This document shows positions 20,638 to 33,487 of a stretch of DNA of 64,000 nucleotides, piece by piece. Position numbers and translations under genes: made by a program. Source of the stretch: Desmodesmus armatus (Eukaryota; Chlorophyta; Chlorophyceae; Sphaeropleales; Scenedesmaceae). Numbering within the stretch: position 1 is the stretch's first letter; the number at the start of each line of letters is the position of its first letter. Below the pieces are notes generated by a model. That model made no database searches. It saw nothing but the letters and a program-made list of their open reading frames with translations, and had not been told where the DNA came from. The DNA lies in contig VIIQ02000185.1 in NCBI GenBank assembly GCA_007449985.2, positions 63,267-127,266 of the forward strand. The letters run 5' to 3'.

Positions 20638-22947
20638 CTGCACAGCAGGGCAGGGCAGCAGCAAGCATGGTCACCAGCACATCCGTAACGCCTGTGCTGT
20701 TCAAGCCGCGGCACAATGCAGCCAGCTTGGTGGATCCCAAATATGATGGCGATTTTCGCTTGATGGAAGAGCATTGGTCTGAGGATCCAGCATGGCAGAT
20801 TCCCCCTGCACATTTCAAGGTCTAGCAGCACACACCCATTGCTGATGCCCAGGCAGGAATGCAGCGGGTTCAGCTGAGCCTTCACCCATCCCCCTCCACA
20901 TGACACCATGTGCCAAGCCTAGACACGGGTGGTCACCTCAAATTGAGGCTCGCCCAAGCCTCTGTTTCCGCATGGAAAGGTTGAGTGCCGCCCAAGGACA
21001 CAAGGGATGGAGTGTCGGTGTCAATGCACAGCCTGCAACACTCACCTGTGTGGCCCGCCAGCTGCCCTCCCGCTGCCTCCACCACCTCCACCATGCAGGT
21101 ACTCAGTAGCAGCAGCACCGTCACCTTCAACACCCCAATGGCCCTCTGCTGCCATACACGCTGCTGCTGCTCTCCTGCACCCCTGCCGATCACAACACCA
21201 TCAGTTCTGCTGCTGTTACTGCTGTTGTTAATTATCACTGATGGCATAAGGTCAGTACTGCTGCTGTGGGTGCCTGTCCTGCCGCCTGCAGAGTCTGCAA
21301 GGGCTGAAGCAAACAGCAGAGTGCCAATGAAGCCGTTGGTGATGTGAACGAGGACGTCCCAAGACAGGTTGCCAAGCTCCCAGTGGTACATGCCAAGCGC
21401 ACCAGACAGGTGCAGCACCGGCAGCAAGCACAGCAGGGCCACGGTGTTGGCTGACGGCGCTGGCTGCAGTCTGCGCGCAGCAACAGTGAATGCAGCAGGC
21501 AGCCAGCTGGCGGTAAGATTTGTCAGAGGGGTTGACAGAGAGATAGGCGCATCATCGGCAGCAGGGCACAGCAGGGCCACGGTGTTGGCTGACGGCGCTG
21601 GCTGCAGCCTGCGCGCAGCAACAGTGAATGCAGCAGGCAGCCAGCTGGCGGTAAGGTTTGTCAGAGGGGTTGACAGAGAGATAGGCGCATCATCGGCAGC
21701 AGGGCACAGCAGGGCCACGGTGTTGGCTGACAGCGCTGGCTGCAGTATGCGTGCAGCAGCAGGTGTCATGCAGCAGGCAGCCACAAAGCAGGAATCTCAT
21801 GCGGGATTGCCAGAGGGGACGTCTGGCTCCTACTGACGTCAGCGTCGAGTGACATCAGCAGCGTTGTTAACTGGGCGCACACGCTTGCCCCCCCCACACA
21901 CACACACAGTATATGCAACTCTGCAACACCCTCACACCTGACAATCAGCACAGCTGGACCAGCAACACATGTGAACTGCATACATAGTTGTGGTTTGTTT
22001 TTGCGGTGTGGCCCTTTGATCACCCCATGCAGAATTGTGACGGTTCAAGTAGGGACGCATGCATGCCTATTCCATGCCATAACCATTCCTCAGTGAACCA
22101 CTCTGTCAACAACGCACCACTCACCTTGCACAGGCTGCCCACAGCACCCCCCACAGGCCACCAAAGGTTGCTGTGTCCAGGTACCAGTCAGGGTTTGTGG
22201 TCGCTGCCGTGATCAGCGCCAGGTAGCAGAAAAAGGCGCCAAAGGATGCATGGATGTGGCGCTTTCCTGCAGGACTGTGCTGAGCCTCCTGCTGCCGCTG
22301 CATGGCAGCTGTCAGCACAGTGTTGCCTGCAGGTGCTGCAGTGTGAAGCATGGGACTGACATGCTCTTTCAGCTCAGTTTGCTGCCAGCTGGTGTTGCTG
22401 CTGGCGTGGTGCGTTGTTGGTGTGGGGAGGAGTTGTCCTTGACTGAACTGCTGTCGAGCTGCGACATCAAGAAGTGCTGCTGTTTGGTAGCTGGTGTTGG
22501 GTGGGTTGCTTTTGCTCAGTGCATGAAGCTGCCAGCACAGCAGGCCTCTGCTGCAGGTGGTGGGGGGTTTTCCACAAGTCCAAGCGCACTCCTTCCTCAA
22601 CTGCATGGCCTGCACACAGGCAGCAGTGAGACAGGGTCATCCTTGAAAGCTCCTCTATAGCTTGACTGTAATGCATACGGTCAGAAGCTCCAGTCGTTGT
22701 GCTGTGTGCACAAGTGATGGGACAGTCAGCAATGGCGTGCAAGCCCTTGCTGCATTGCTACCGCCACCATTGAGTAGTCTTACCTGCATGTTGGAAAACT
22801 CCTTGACGACTGCAACGTGCAGAAACGAAGCTAGTGGCCCTGGATCTACAATCTTTCTTCTGGTCCAAAGTTTGCAAGAGTTGAGCCAGAAAGGTGTGCG
22901 CACAAGATCCTCCTCATAAAAGATCCAGACAGTCCTTGGAGAGTTAT
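20638..22947 (-). CDS. Uncertain multi-pass membrane protein, exon model partial
   Basis: Candidate exons: 22947-22794 (NSPRTVWIFYEEDL, TPFWLNS, LASFLHVAVVKEFSNMQ), one near 22613-22510, one near 22262-22125 (HASFGAFFCYLALITAAT, TATFGGLWGVLWAACAR), one from about 21464 to 21046 (VALLCLLPVLHLSGALGMYH, WDVLVHITNGFIGTLLFASA, IGVLKVTVLLLLSTCMVE), and a possible 20805-20638. Donors and acceptors fit consensus, but phases were not all established and neither start nor stop is certain. Several hydrophobic segments indicate an integral membrane protein. The WDxLVH...GF stretch faintly recalls bacterial DUF2238 proteins; this is weak. A 138-bp repeat extends the frame upstream of the 21.46 kb exon. 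Confidence 0.4.
21431..21775 (-). repeat. 138-bp tandem repeat, about 2.5 near-identical copies, spanning an acceptor
   Basis: CAGCAGGGCCACGGTGTTGG starts at 21431, 21569 and 21707, exact period 138. The first two full units differ at very few positions, so this is much younger than the other echoes. On the minus strand each unit carries CTGCAG followed by CCAGCG, resembling the acceptor and first codons of the membrane-protein exon. Because 138 is divisible by three, the whole array is open in one frame (46 residues per unit). Confidence 0.88.
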
Positions 22948-23763
22948 CTGTTTGTTGTCGCCTTTCCCCTGGTCAATGTACATGCTTGTTATTCATGATC
23001 ATGGACCAGCTGCGGACCAGCTGCGGTATCAACTCACGTGCGACTGAAAAAATCAGTTAATTGTTATCTTTGTCTTGCTTGTAAAGCATCTTTATGGAGC
23101 CTGTGCCTTGGCAAATGGAGATTTGCCAGCCTGGCCACATGCAATGCTTGTTTATGAACCAGACAAGCCTGGCCAAAAGGGATGGTAAGCCATACAGGAT
23201 GAATATTGCCACTGATGCAACGTATGCGGTTGCTTTGCAGCTGGTTTGACCCTTCTGAGCTGTGTTTTGGCCGGTCAAACATTCAGGTTCAGTGGATTCA
23301 GTGATGTAGATGGCTATCCTGACCTGCATGTTTTTCTTAAAAAAAACGACGAACAAACAGATACACGACTATATCTGGCAGACCGTCACTCCGTTTGTTT
23401 GGGGACCCTCAAACCGTCTTGTATGTGAACTAGTGCCCATTGGTGTTGCTACTGGGTTGTTTGCCTTGGTTGTTTATCCAAGGTTTTTACCCAACGCAAC
23501 ACCTCACCCTCAGGTTTCAGGTCAGTGGTCCTGTTCATCAGAACAGTACTTGCACTTCTGTATCGGTGCTTTCCGGAAAGCATGTGAACCCGTCACAGGT
23601 GCAATCTGAATACATAGATGTGGCTGATGCATCCAGACACGGCCCGATCGCACTGAGCTGGTGTGGGCACCACAGTTTAGGTACAGCAGCAGGGACCAAT
23701 CCGGCATGGATTGGCTGGAGGCTTGCACAATCTGTCCCTGCCGTGTTCTGCGCTGCAGTTGCT
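22948..23763. promoter_or_regulatory. Divergent region upstream of NRAMP and the membrane-protein gene
   Basis: This 816-bp stretch is less CAG-rich and more AT-rich than its neighbours (for example TTTTTCTTAAAAAAAACG near 23331). It precedes the NRAMP start and the putative minus-strand gene. No defined motif is identified. Confidence 0.4.
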
Positions 23764-26700
23764 ATGACATCACCTTCAACAGTCATCATGGCTGCTGACG
23801 ACCAGACTCACGTCCGCAGCAGCGATGCCAGCTCCTCAGGGGCTGTTTCACCCACGTCAGACACTGCTCTGCTGCCAGAAAGCAGCAAGGATGCAGCAGT
23901 AAGCATCGACGACGTGGCCAGCACGGACGAGGAATTGGAACAGCAGACTGGCTGGCACTCGCAGCGCTGCACGCTGTCCCTACCAGAGGCACATGCCAGC
24001 ATCAATATGCCAGCACACACCGAAGCATCTCCCTGGCGGATGATGCTGGCATTTGCTGGATGCGGCACAATCATCTCCGTCGGCTACATGTAAGCATGCA
24101 GCGCTGCATGTGAGCATGCAGCCCATGCAGTCAGCTGCGCAAGCTGCTGCGCAGCCGCAACTTCTGTCCTGCAGGAGGACGGAATCTTGGGCCCAGCATC
24201 AGTCACCAGCCGCTTTCCCATATCCTGCCTGCTGGTGTGCTGTGGTTCCCCATCTTGGTGTGCAGCTAGCATTTGTGACGTCACCTTAAAAGGGTTCCGA
24301 CAGTATGCCCTGCACTTGCATGGCCTGCCACACAGGCAGCAGCGTTAGTTTTCACTGACACTGCTGCGCGCAATTCAGGATGCTTTGTCCAGCATTGCCA
24401 CCAGCATTTGCAAAGGCAAAGACCCTCCTGGCAGCCGTGACGCCGCAGGATTCATTTCTGTTTTCGTTTCGCTCGCTATCTTTACCTCTGCCTCGCTGCT
24501 GTAGGGACCCCGGCAACTGGGCCACAGGCCTCGCAGGTGGTGCCAAGTTTGGCTACAGCTTGCTGTTTGTCATCCTGGTCAGCAACGTCCTAGCAATGTT
24601 CCTGCAGCACCTGGCCCTCAAGCTGGGCGTTGCATCTGGCAGGGACCTTGCCCAGGCCTGCAGGGACGCATACCCCAGGTGCGCAGCAGCTGGGGTCAGT
24701 AGTCAAGGGATGGGCTGGCTTCACAGGGGCTCTCACAAGCTGGGCGTTGCGTCTGGCAGGGTCCTCGCACAGGCATGCAGGGATGGAGCATCTTCATCTT
24801 CGGTGGGCAGCAGCTGGTGTCGGTACTGGGGGGGGGGGGGGGCTGGCTTGAAATGCCTGGTTGGGGCTTGTGCCTGCCCGCTTGTGCCGCCTGCTTGTGC
24901 GGCGGGGGGTGGGTGGGGTGGGTGGGTGGGGGGGGGATGCGCTTTGAAGCAGCGGGTGGGGCACTTTTGGCTGTGTCCATGCTTCAGGGTGTTGCTGCAT
25001 GCTCATACCTCAGGTGCGCAGCAGCTGGGTCGCTACGGCAAGCAAGGTGGGAATCAGGAAGGGCCGCTGTTCCTCTACAGCGGCCGGGGTGCTTGCAGCC
25101 GCTGGACAGCAACACTTGCAGTGCATGCTGGTTGGTGCTGCGATCTTGCCATTGCCTTGGGCGGTGCTTGCAGCAGGCGCGTGCCTTAGAATCGGAAGGA
25201 GGGATGCTCAAGCGCTCAAAAGGGTCAGCATGCAAGGGTACAGGGCAATTCACATGGAGCCTAGTCCGGGCACCAGCGCTCAACTCGGGGCCCCTGCCTC
25301 ATCTCACACACAAGCTGCATTCCGCCGTGGGAACCCCCTACCGCTAGGAATGCCGTGCTTCGCATTGCGCTTCGTGTCTCGTGTTCCTAGCGTGCTGCGT
25401 GCTTTGCGTTGTGCTTTGTCGCTGCAGGTGGGTGTGCTACCCGCTGTTCGTGATGGCAGAGATTGCCATCGCTGCCTGCGACCTTGCGGAAGTGATCGGC
25501 GCTGCTGTGGCGCTGCAGCTGCTGTTTGGGCTACCGCTGTGGGCCGGCGTCCTGATCACAATCGCAGACGTTGCGCTGGTGATGCTGCTGGAGGGCCGGG
25601 GTTCAGGTGGCTGGAGGTTTTTGTCATTGGGCTGATTCTGATCATCTTCTCGTGGTGAGTGGCTGGCTCTTTGGATGCAGTGCCCCAGGCAACGCAGCAG
25701 AGTGCAGCTTACAATCTTGTTATCCGAGGGTCATGATCCAGGAGTGCAGTGCTCCCAGCATCGTAACACAGTGCAGTGTTGTAGATTTGTGTTGGTACAG
25801 ACACGTTGGTACAGAGGCACTTGGTACAGAGGGGTTTTGTTGTACAGGCACGCACGGCTCAGTCACGGCAGCAGCTTGCTCTGGCTCTGCAACTCCCACT
25901 GCAGTGTCGCACACAGCCAACCTTACATCGATGCGGTGCTGATGTGTCTTCCCTGCAGCTTCGTGTACGAGATGGCGGTCGCACAACCCAACTGGCTGGA
26001 CGTCGGCAAGGGCTTCATCCCCACCGGTCAGCTCTTCACAAGCCCCGATATGCTGTACATCGCGATCGGCATCCTGGGCGCGACCGTGATGCCGCACAAC
26101 CTGTACCTACACTCAGCCGTCATACAGACCCGAGCTTGGACGCGTTGCCCTACGGGGCGCAAGGGTGCGATAAAGTATGGGACGCTGGACAGTAGCTTGT
26201 CGCTGCTGTTTGCGTTCCTGATCAACGCGTCCATTTTGATCCTGGCAGGGGCGGCGTTCTACTATGGAAAGGACCCGCACAGGTGCGACCCTTGGGCTGG
26301 GGGTTGTTTGGACAGTGTGCTGTCAGCGTATCAGTTGAGGCTTGAGTGGGTGTAGTAGATTTGAGCAGTTGGTGTCACAGGTCGCATTGTGCTGTTGTGC
26401 TGCATGACGTGCTCAAGTGGACATGTCCAGCTGTTGACATTAGCCTTTCACGTGCTTAGTTGTACTAGCCTCCAGCTGTTCTGAAGGTGTTTCTGCGACA
26501 GCAGTAGTGCATCCCAAGGCCTGGTGCCATCCTTACCTGTATTGTTCTGGGAATAAAGCGCTTTGGTTGGACATTGTGCTGCACGGCTGCGGATGCTGCT
26601 CGCAGGGAGTCGGTGGACATTGCAGACGCCTACAAGCTGCTGTCACCGACGCTGGGTGCGAAGGCCGCATCCATCATCTTTGCGCTCGCACTGCTGGCCA

Positions 26701-27306
26701 GCGGCCAGAACAGCACCATCACAGGCACACTTGCTGGACAGGTGGTATGCGAAGGTGCGCAACAAGCTGAGGCGCAGCAGATTGAAGGTTTACCGCTGAT
26801 GCATGTAACAAGTCACGCCATGTGGTGTCTTGAGGAGGCGTCATTTACGTGAAGCATGCAGTGTGTGCTGTGACACGGACACGTACAGTGACAGGGCACA
26901 CTACTGAATTTCACAGGCACCCATTGTTTCAAATCAGAATGACTGCTGTCCGCCGCTGCTGTTGCTGCCTGCAGGCTTCCTCGACCTGAAGATGCGCCCG
27001 GTGCTTCGTCGCCTGCTGACACGTGCAGTGGCAGTGCTGCCTGCGCTCGTTGTCTCGGTTGTGATGGGTGACAGGGCAGTCGGCCAGCTGTTGGTCATCA
27101 GCCAGGTCATCCTATCTATGCAGCTGCCCTTTGCAGTCTTCCCTCTCGTGCACTTCACCAGCATGCGCAAGTATACTGGCCGCTACGCGAATGGCTACGT
27201 GTCGAGCGCGTTTGCGGTGGTGGCGGCGCTGGTGGTCGCTGGGCTGAACATATATCTGCTTGTGAGCGTGATGAGGGACCCTACCGCGCTGTCTGGTGGC
27301 CGCTGA
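23764..27306 (+). CDS. NRAMP-family divalent metal transporter, about 510 aa
   Basis: Six exons: 23764-24089, 24505-24678, 25428-25654, 25959-26282, 26606-26754, 26975-27306 (TGA). An acidic Ser/Asp-rich cytosolic N-terminus of about 90 residues precedes [20 protein letters not shown]. The DPGN of helix 1 and MPHNLYLHS of helix 6 are the metal-site signatures, and [13 protein letters not shown] is the conserved NRAMP transport motif. Later segments ([49 protein letters not shown]) fit the family, which imports Mn2+/Fe2+ with protons. It is close to the MntH/plant core length of about 10-12 helices. Exon 3 lacks one G in the run at 25598-25601; without that base [15 protein letters not shown] goes out of frame. 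Restoring it gives 511 codons including stop. Substrate preference and membrane are not determinable. Confidence 0.9.
24733..25040 (+). repeat. Echoes of the exon 2/intron 2 junction of the NRAMP gene
   Basis: CTGGGCGTTGCRTCTGGCAGG with CAGGCMTGCAGGGA copies the exon end at 24624-24670 ([17 protein letters not shown]) into 24738-24785. The donor-side stretch GGTGCGCAGCAGCTGGG at 24678 recurs at about 24800 and 25013. The true exon 3 starts at 25428. Confidence 0.85.
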
Positions 27307-30221
27307 CCGCAGGCTGCAGCAGCTGTCACACTCGTCCGGCTGCTCCAGTTAGCAGGGGTTGTTGGTGGATGTGTGAGAGACGGTGTGGCGGATGAGGTCA
27401 ATGACGTGTGGATCTTACTGTGGGGTGCTTTGTTGCTGCGCTGTGCTGCCACGTCGGCAGATGATTGCACCATCAGCAGCGTGCGGGTGACTGGGTGTGA
27501 AAAGTTGCGCCCACTTCAGGCCCTTGGCGTTTGTGCACTGCAGACAGGAATACTGGTTGAGCATTGCCATGCACTGTGCAGCTGCTCCAGTGAGCAGGCA
27601 GTGCTGAGGAGGGGGGTTGTACAAGCAGCATCTGAAGTGGTGTGTCACACAGGATAAGGTTGAGGATGTGCGCACTCGCTAGTGGGGTGGTTGGATGGTG
27701 CTGTGTGCTGCTACATCGGCAGATGACCTCACAACGTTGTGACTGAGTGTGAGTGGTTGCGGCCATTTTTGCACACGAGCGATCGTGCAGACAAGCTTAA
27801 AGGTCAAGCGCCATCCTGCACTGACTTGAGTGCTAGTTCATGCTGCTGTGTGGTTGGTAGGGTTGAATTTCTTGCACCTTGTGGCAGCTGAGCTTGTGGC
27901 ATCGTGCGTAGGTGTGCGCAAGTGTGGAATGCAGCTGTGCTGTATCAAAGTGAGAGCCTGGCTGAGGTGTGTAAGCGTAGGGAATGCTCTAGGCGTGCAG
28001 GGTTCTTGCACAGTGGTCTGCGTGTGGCTAGATGATCAGCAGGTTGTTAAACTCCAGGTAGTTATAAGAGTGGTGCACCTAATTGTCAGGTGCTGCAGCA
28101 GTGTGACAGGCACCGTCCTGGGAGTCAGCAGTCGTTGTTGACGGCGAGAGTGACTTCTACTTCCGCGCACACCCTTCCTTCACGGTTTGTGTGCCAGATA
28201 ACGTAGGGGCTGTCGTCAGCAGCTGGAGTGCAGCATTGTCAGTGGCTTTGCAGTATCCTAGCTCTTGCCCCTGGACGTGGGTGCGCAGGATGTTTGGTGT
28301 TGCAGCGTGAGTTGAAAGCTCAGATTAGTCAAGAAAAGCTGGTGGATGTGTCGCTGCTAGTGACAGGTGCAGTCACACTTGTGTGTGTGGGGGGGGGGGG
28401 GGGGCAAGTGGTTGCTTTCACCGCCGGGCGGTCCTCTCCACTTGTGCGACTTGCAATGGAAGGCATCACCTGTTGTTGAGGTCAAGGCATTGAAAGTTGC
28501 TTGCATTGTTCTGATTACGTAAAGGGCAGCACTGTACAAGCTGTGCTGAGTCTGATGGTGTTGCATGGCGTGAGCGTTGCCTGACACACTCGTCATTCTT
28601 GTGTCATACAGGTGTCAGGCCTTGACACATCTGGTCAGGCCTCCAGGTGGAGTCAGTTTATACCCTGGGCCTGTTGTTGCAGGCTTCCATGCTTCCAGTA
28701 GGTTTCCCATATGAAGAGGCGCGCTGTTTTTGCCCCTGCCTGTCATGCCAGCTTTGAATCACTGGCAGTCTGAGGCTCAAAGGCGGCATGCAGCAGCAGC
28801 CTTCTGACTTCATGTTTTGTCTCATTGTGTGGGGTGTGTGCTGTGCATTCAAAACATACATGCCCACATGGCAGGAGTCACAGTCACTGCTTTGACCCTT
28901 GCAAGGGCGGCAGGGTCGCATCGGGACGGCCACCTTCGTGTGTGTATGTGTGTTGCATACTTGGATTACTTGTGTGCGTGCGTGCCTGCATCTGTGCACG
29001 TGTGCGTGTGTGGTTTGCACTGCTGCACCTTTGTGTGGCAGGAGCTTGCATGGTGTGTATCACCACCCGTAAGGGCTAGATGCACGTGGAAATATGTGGC
29101 AGCAAGGCACTGTCCTCGGTAAGGGCAGCAGTCTGTTCCATCTGCAACCATCTGCAACAGTCTTGTGTGCGAAATCCTGTGATCTTGAAGCAAGGTTGTG
29201 TGGTTTGTTGGAGAGCTGCAGCATTTGCAGGTGCGTCTCTGCCACTTGCTGTATACATGTACACATCCCAGAACCATGTGACAGTAACAGGATACATGTT
29301 GGCTGGACAGGAAACATGTTTGGCTTGCGCAACGGTGCAATGGAGCTGTTTGCTAACGTGATTGATCAGGGCGGCAAGGGACCTTGACTACAAGAAAGTG
29401 TTCAAAACCTTCAAAAGTGACAGAAAACCTTCGAAAGTGACAGGAGTACCTGCAACACTTCAGGAGTACCTACAACACTCAGGTGAATGGCATGCCAGGT
29501 TCTGCCAGCAAACAGTTGGAAGGCACCAAGATGTCCATGTTAGCCTTGTGCCGCACAAGGCTCATTCCTGCCAACAAATCCAGACAGCCTTTGGGGGACA
29601 CTGTCTTTGGCAATCACACCTGGCAACCAAACAGTCATCCCACAAACACACACATGGGCTTGACGTCCAGATCGCAACGGCTTGCAGGCCACTTCCAAGG
29701 CTGACTGCATACTCATTTCACACTTCACATCATTTCCTCAACACTCAGTCTGGTAGTACCGGGCGGCACAGCGCTGCTGTGCGATTGCTCACACTTTTGA
29801 CCCATCTGCAACAGCCACTCATCCCACCCACCCCAGCTGGAACCCACCAACCCTATCACTACCAAAAAAAAGAAGAAAAAACCCTGTCACTACCAGTATC
29901 ATTCAGCCTGGACCACTCAAACAACTGCTCAGCCCCCAGCTGCCACAATTCCATATAATACCCTGCCCGAGCTCAATGCACTATGCAATCAAGGCGTTTC
30001 CACAGCCTCTGACATGGGCACACAACCGTAACCCATCAACCAACCATAACCCATCAACAATGCACACACACATGTGACAGCCTGTGATGCCATCACATCC
30101 TGCCCTCGCTCTGCCCTGACACTGGCCCTGGCCTGCCACTGGCTGCTCGAGGCCGAATGCTATAGCCCGGGGCTCAGTATCTGCTGCTGCTCTGACGCTG
30201 TTGCTGCTACTGTTGCATGCA
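27307..30221. other. Intergenic region, no supported gene; right part is duplicated 3' flank
   Basis: 27307-29450 shows no domain in any frame. It has a 14-base G run near 28390 and a TG-rich stretch near 28940-29030. 29391-29490 has short internal duplications (AAGTGACAG, AGGAGTACCT). From about 29520 the sequence is diverged but clearly homologous to 42440-43090, the 3' flank of the second phosphodiesterase. Confidence 0.55.
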
Positions 30222-33200
30222 TTACAGCGTCTTCACACCCTCCTTCACCAGGGTGTTGTAAAAGGTGACATTGGCATCCAAATGCTGCAGCGCCATCTGC
30301 CCGAAGGCTGGCGCAACGGCAGCCAGGGACACAAAGGCCTCCCGCAGCTTGAAGTGCGCAATGAAGTTGCGCTGGCTTCCCGGCACATCCGTCTGTGCAC
30401 GGTCAAACAGCGGCGCCACCTGCATGCCGTTCGCGCGCTCCAGGTCGCCCTGCTGGTGGGCCTCTGCAGCACAAAACATGCAATAAAATACCTTCAGTGT
30501 GTGAGCACAGCTGGCGCATTCAGGCATATTAAATGCATTGGCAGCCTGCCAAGGGAGGACCCCTGCTGCTGGGACTCCCGGTTCGCAGCAGTAAACGAGC
30601 ACAAACACGTGCATTTTGGGCGGCCGCACCAGCGCAAAAGACGTAAGGATGTTTCTGTGCATTGCATAGGCGTGACAGGGAAAGAGTATGTGTAACCAGG
30701 GCAGTGCCTGACATGCCTTACTCACCCTGTGTGACAAAGTTTGCCCACAGTTTGGCCAGGCTGCAGGGCTTTGCGATGTTTGCGATGTCAGCCATGTGAA
30801 GCATGACTGATGTTGCGCACATCCTGGCCTCGGCATCTGTCCAGGTGCCCAGGTCAGCACCGTACAGCTTCACGTACTGCTCAAATTTCTCCAGCAGCGT
30901 GGGGTGGACCTGTGAATCACATGCACAACAGAACAATTCAATGCGGCGTGCGCGGAGTCTTGAAGCTATCTATAGCTCCGAGTGAAAGCTTTCGGTAACT
31001 GCACCAGCCACAAAGTTTAGTAGTAGGTTTGTAGTAGGTTCGATGCCATGCATGGCACGATGGCCTCCAGTGATCATTGTGTCCAATCTGCAGACATGTT
31101 TTATTTCGGGCAAGGTAAACATGTACGTGTGCGTGGACTTGACGGTACTCACCACCATGTCAGTCGACAGGATGACCTGCTTGATGATGGTGCTGACGCG
31201 CTCCAGCAGGTGGGGAGGCAGCAGCTCGTGCTGGCGAATCAGGCTGACAGTGGTGGCGGCGTGCAGCTGCTCGTTGGGGCTGTTGGTCCCGTATTGCAGC
31301 GCAATCTCATCCTTGGTATCTACCAAGAACTTGTTGGTGAGACCTGCAAAGGTGGCAAGGTGACAGCAGTTGAATTTCAGGATGGCAGCCTGCCATCTGT
31401 ATGCGGCATACTTCTAAGGAGGCCTTGACAAGCTACATGCCTGATTCCAAGCGCGTCCCTGCATCAACGGCAATGCGCCATTTACCCAACTGTATGCCAC
31501 TGTTGCAATAGTCTGAACCGCAGCCGCTGTCCTGCTGCATGCGGTACAGTGCTGCCAGTCAACTGCCTGCAAAGGTCTGCCATGCATGATTACTGATCTG
31601 TTTCTGGGTCAGCCAACTTTCAAAGGCTTTGAAAGCTGCAGAGACAGTTGACCTACCGCGGTGCCCCACGTCGTGGCCGGCGGCCGCCAGCACCAGCGCC
31701 AGGAGCTCGCAGAAGGTGAGCTTGCCTGCCAGACCATCCTGCAGGTTCAGCAAACAGTAGTAGAATCGTGCTGAGCACTGTACCTTGGGACGCAACTTGG
31801 AGCTGTGCTTTCTGTGCTGGCTGTCTGTGTAAGCATTCCTAGGAATAGGCTTGACAGTAGAGCTTGTTGAGCTTTTCAGCGTATGCTGCTAGCAACCTAG
31901 CCAAAACAAGGCGGTGGTGTCCCTCTGTTTAAACAGCAGGGTTTGGGGAACGACAGTGTTGCACACGCGCAGCAGCGTACCTTCTTGATCATCATATACA
32001 GACCGTGCGCCACGTCAGCAGCGTGGGTGCTGCTGTGATACACATTGGGCTTGTAGCTGGCCTCCAGGTCACGCAGGAAGCTGTCCAGCTTGACAGGGTC
32101 AAGGGCACTCGTCAGCCCCAGGTCCTTGAGCACAGCCTTGACAACAGCAAACAGGGGCTTGCCCTTGGTTGCCTGCTTGAGCTTGGTAACGTCAAAGACC
32201 TCCCAGCGGTCCATCTGCACAGCAGCAGCAGCGTCAGCAAAAAGCAGGGCAGCATGGTGCTGTGTGAGACGGTGGAAAGCAGAGCTGCTGGCAGCACCTC
32301 GAAAGCATGGTGTCGATTTCAAATTTGAAAATCGAAATAATTCAAAACGGTGTAGTCTGAAGGGCTTGCCATGCTGAGGCTTGGTTTGGCATGGCGGTGC
32401 TGACAGCTTCACTGAGCAGCCCCACTTGAGTTTGTGTTGGGATGTGCCCGACAGCCTGGCTGCCAAGACGTCCCTTTGTTTTCCATGCCCTTGTCAGTTG
32501 CTGAGCCCAACAGGCTTGAACAAGCTGCTGTGGCCCATGTCGAGGGTCTGGCTTTGTGCAAAAGGATCAACAAGCAGGCAGCACTGAAGCCTACTCAGCG
32601 CGCTCAAGCAGCAGTCAGAGATTCCTCACCTTGGACATCAGGTCCTCCACAATTGTGCTTATGTTGGGCATGGATGGGCCGGTCATTGCCTTGATGGATG
32701 TGACTGGGCTGGCCTCGCGTGTGCTCAGGTCCTTTTGCAGTGGGTGAGGGAGGGTGCAGATGCAGCAGCCAGTGCGGTTAGACAACCAATTTGTATACAC
32801 ATCCAACACACTTTAGGTCTGAAACAGCAGTCAATTGCTGTCATAGCCGATTGTTTCCAGCTGCTGGGATACGATACCCTGAACAGAAGCAGCAAAGCAG
32901 TACTGTTATTTTAGTACCATGCAGTACAGTTGGTGCCATGCATCACCAACTTGTCGGACAAGCTGCATATGTCGTCCCCAGCTGCTTGAGTAACTCACCA
33001 GCCCAGTGAAGCTGGCAGAGAGAGTCCTGATGGACTCCAGGTTGATCTTGCTCTTTTCAAGGCGGTAATTACGGAAGTTGCCTGCAGAAGATGCCCTCAG
33101 GCTCTTGATGGGTTGGTATGGGTCCAACAGGAAGTCTGTGCTGTAACTCCTGACCTCAAGGTCCTTGAAGACATCCTTACACACCTGCGAATTGCAAGAC

Positions 33201-33487
33201 ACAAAATATTTGCAAGTTCAGCAACCATGCCATCATGACTTTCCTCACCCTGAAGCCCCAGCCACAGTACATGTACAGCAGCAACCAACTATCAAACAGC
33301 CCAGTCTTGCGAGCTGTCCTACCGGACCCACGACCGCACCACTGCATGCACTAGACATTTCTCAGCGACATCGAAAGTCCCGATGTTGCACTGCTACTGT
33401 TCCGCTATGCTGCAAGACACGACAGTGCTGTTTTGGCGCGCAGCTCCCTACCTTGGTCTGGCCCCAGATCTGCAGCTGAACCGCCAT
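30222..33487 (-). CDS. Class I 3',5'-cyclic-nucleotide phosphodiesterase, copy A, 418 aa
   Basis: Eight exons: 33487-33452, 33184-32999, 32731-32630, 32214-31981, 31738-31657, 31343-31153, 30909-30726, 30463-30222 (TAA). All phases agree without correction. A short N-terminus (MAVQLQIWGQTK) and a non-conserved region of about 95 residues precede the catalytic HD domain. Metal-site elements are YHSSTHAADVAHG, GHDVGHRG (usual form HDxxHPG, here Pro to Arg), TNKFLVDT, and LHMADIANIAKP. The end has QQGDLERANG, and SQRNFI holds the invariant purine-clamp Gln. The domain would hydrolyse cAMP and/or cGMP; specificity cannot be read. No GAF, PAS or membrane segment is present. Copy B at 43-51 kb has matching exon lengths for exons 2, 5 and 6. 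Confidence 0.9.

Noticed and set aside
20508..20825. Plus-strand frame ending DPKYDGDFRLMEEHWSEDP
   Set aside because: Looks more protein-like than most, but its donor (GTCTAG) is poor and there are no neighbouring plus-strand exons. A minus-strand exon with good splice sites fits as well; left undecided.
28930..29040. TG-rich stretch as a possible functional repeat or telomere-like sequence
   Set aside because: Irregular TGTG/TGCG sequence without a fixed unit; not the algal telomere type.
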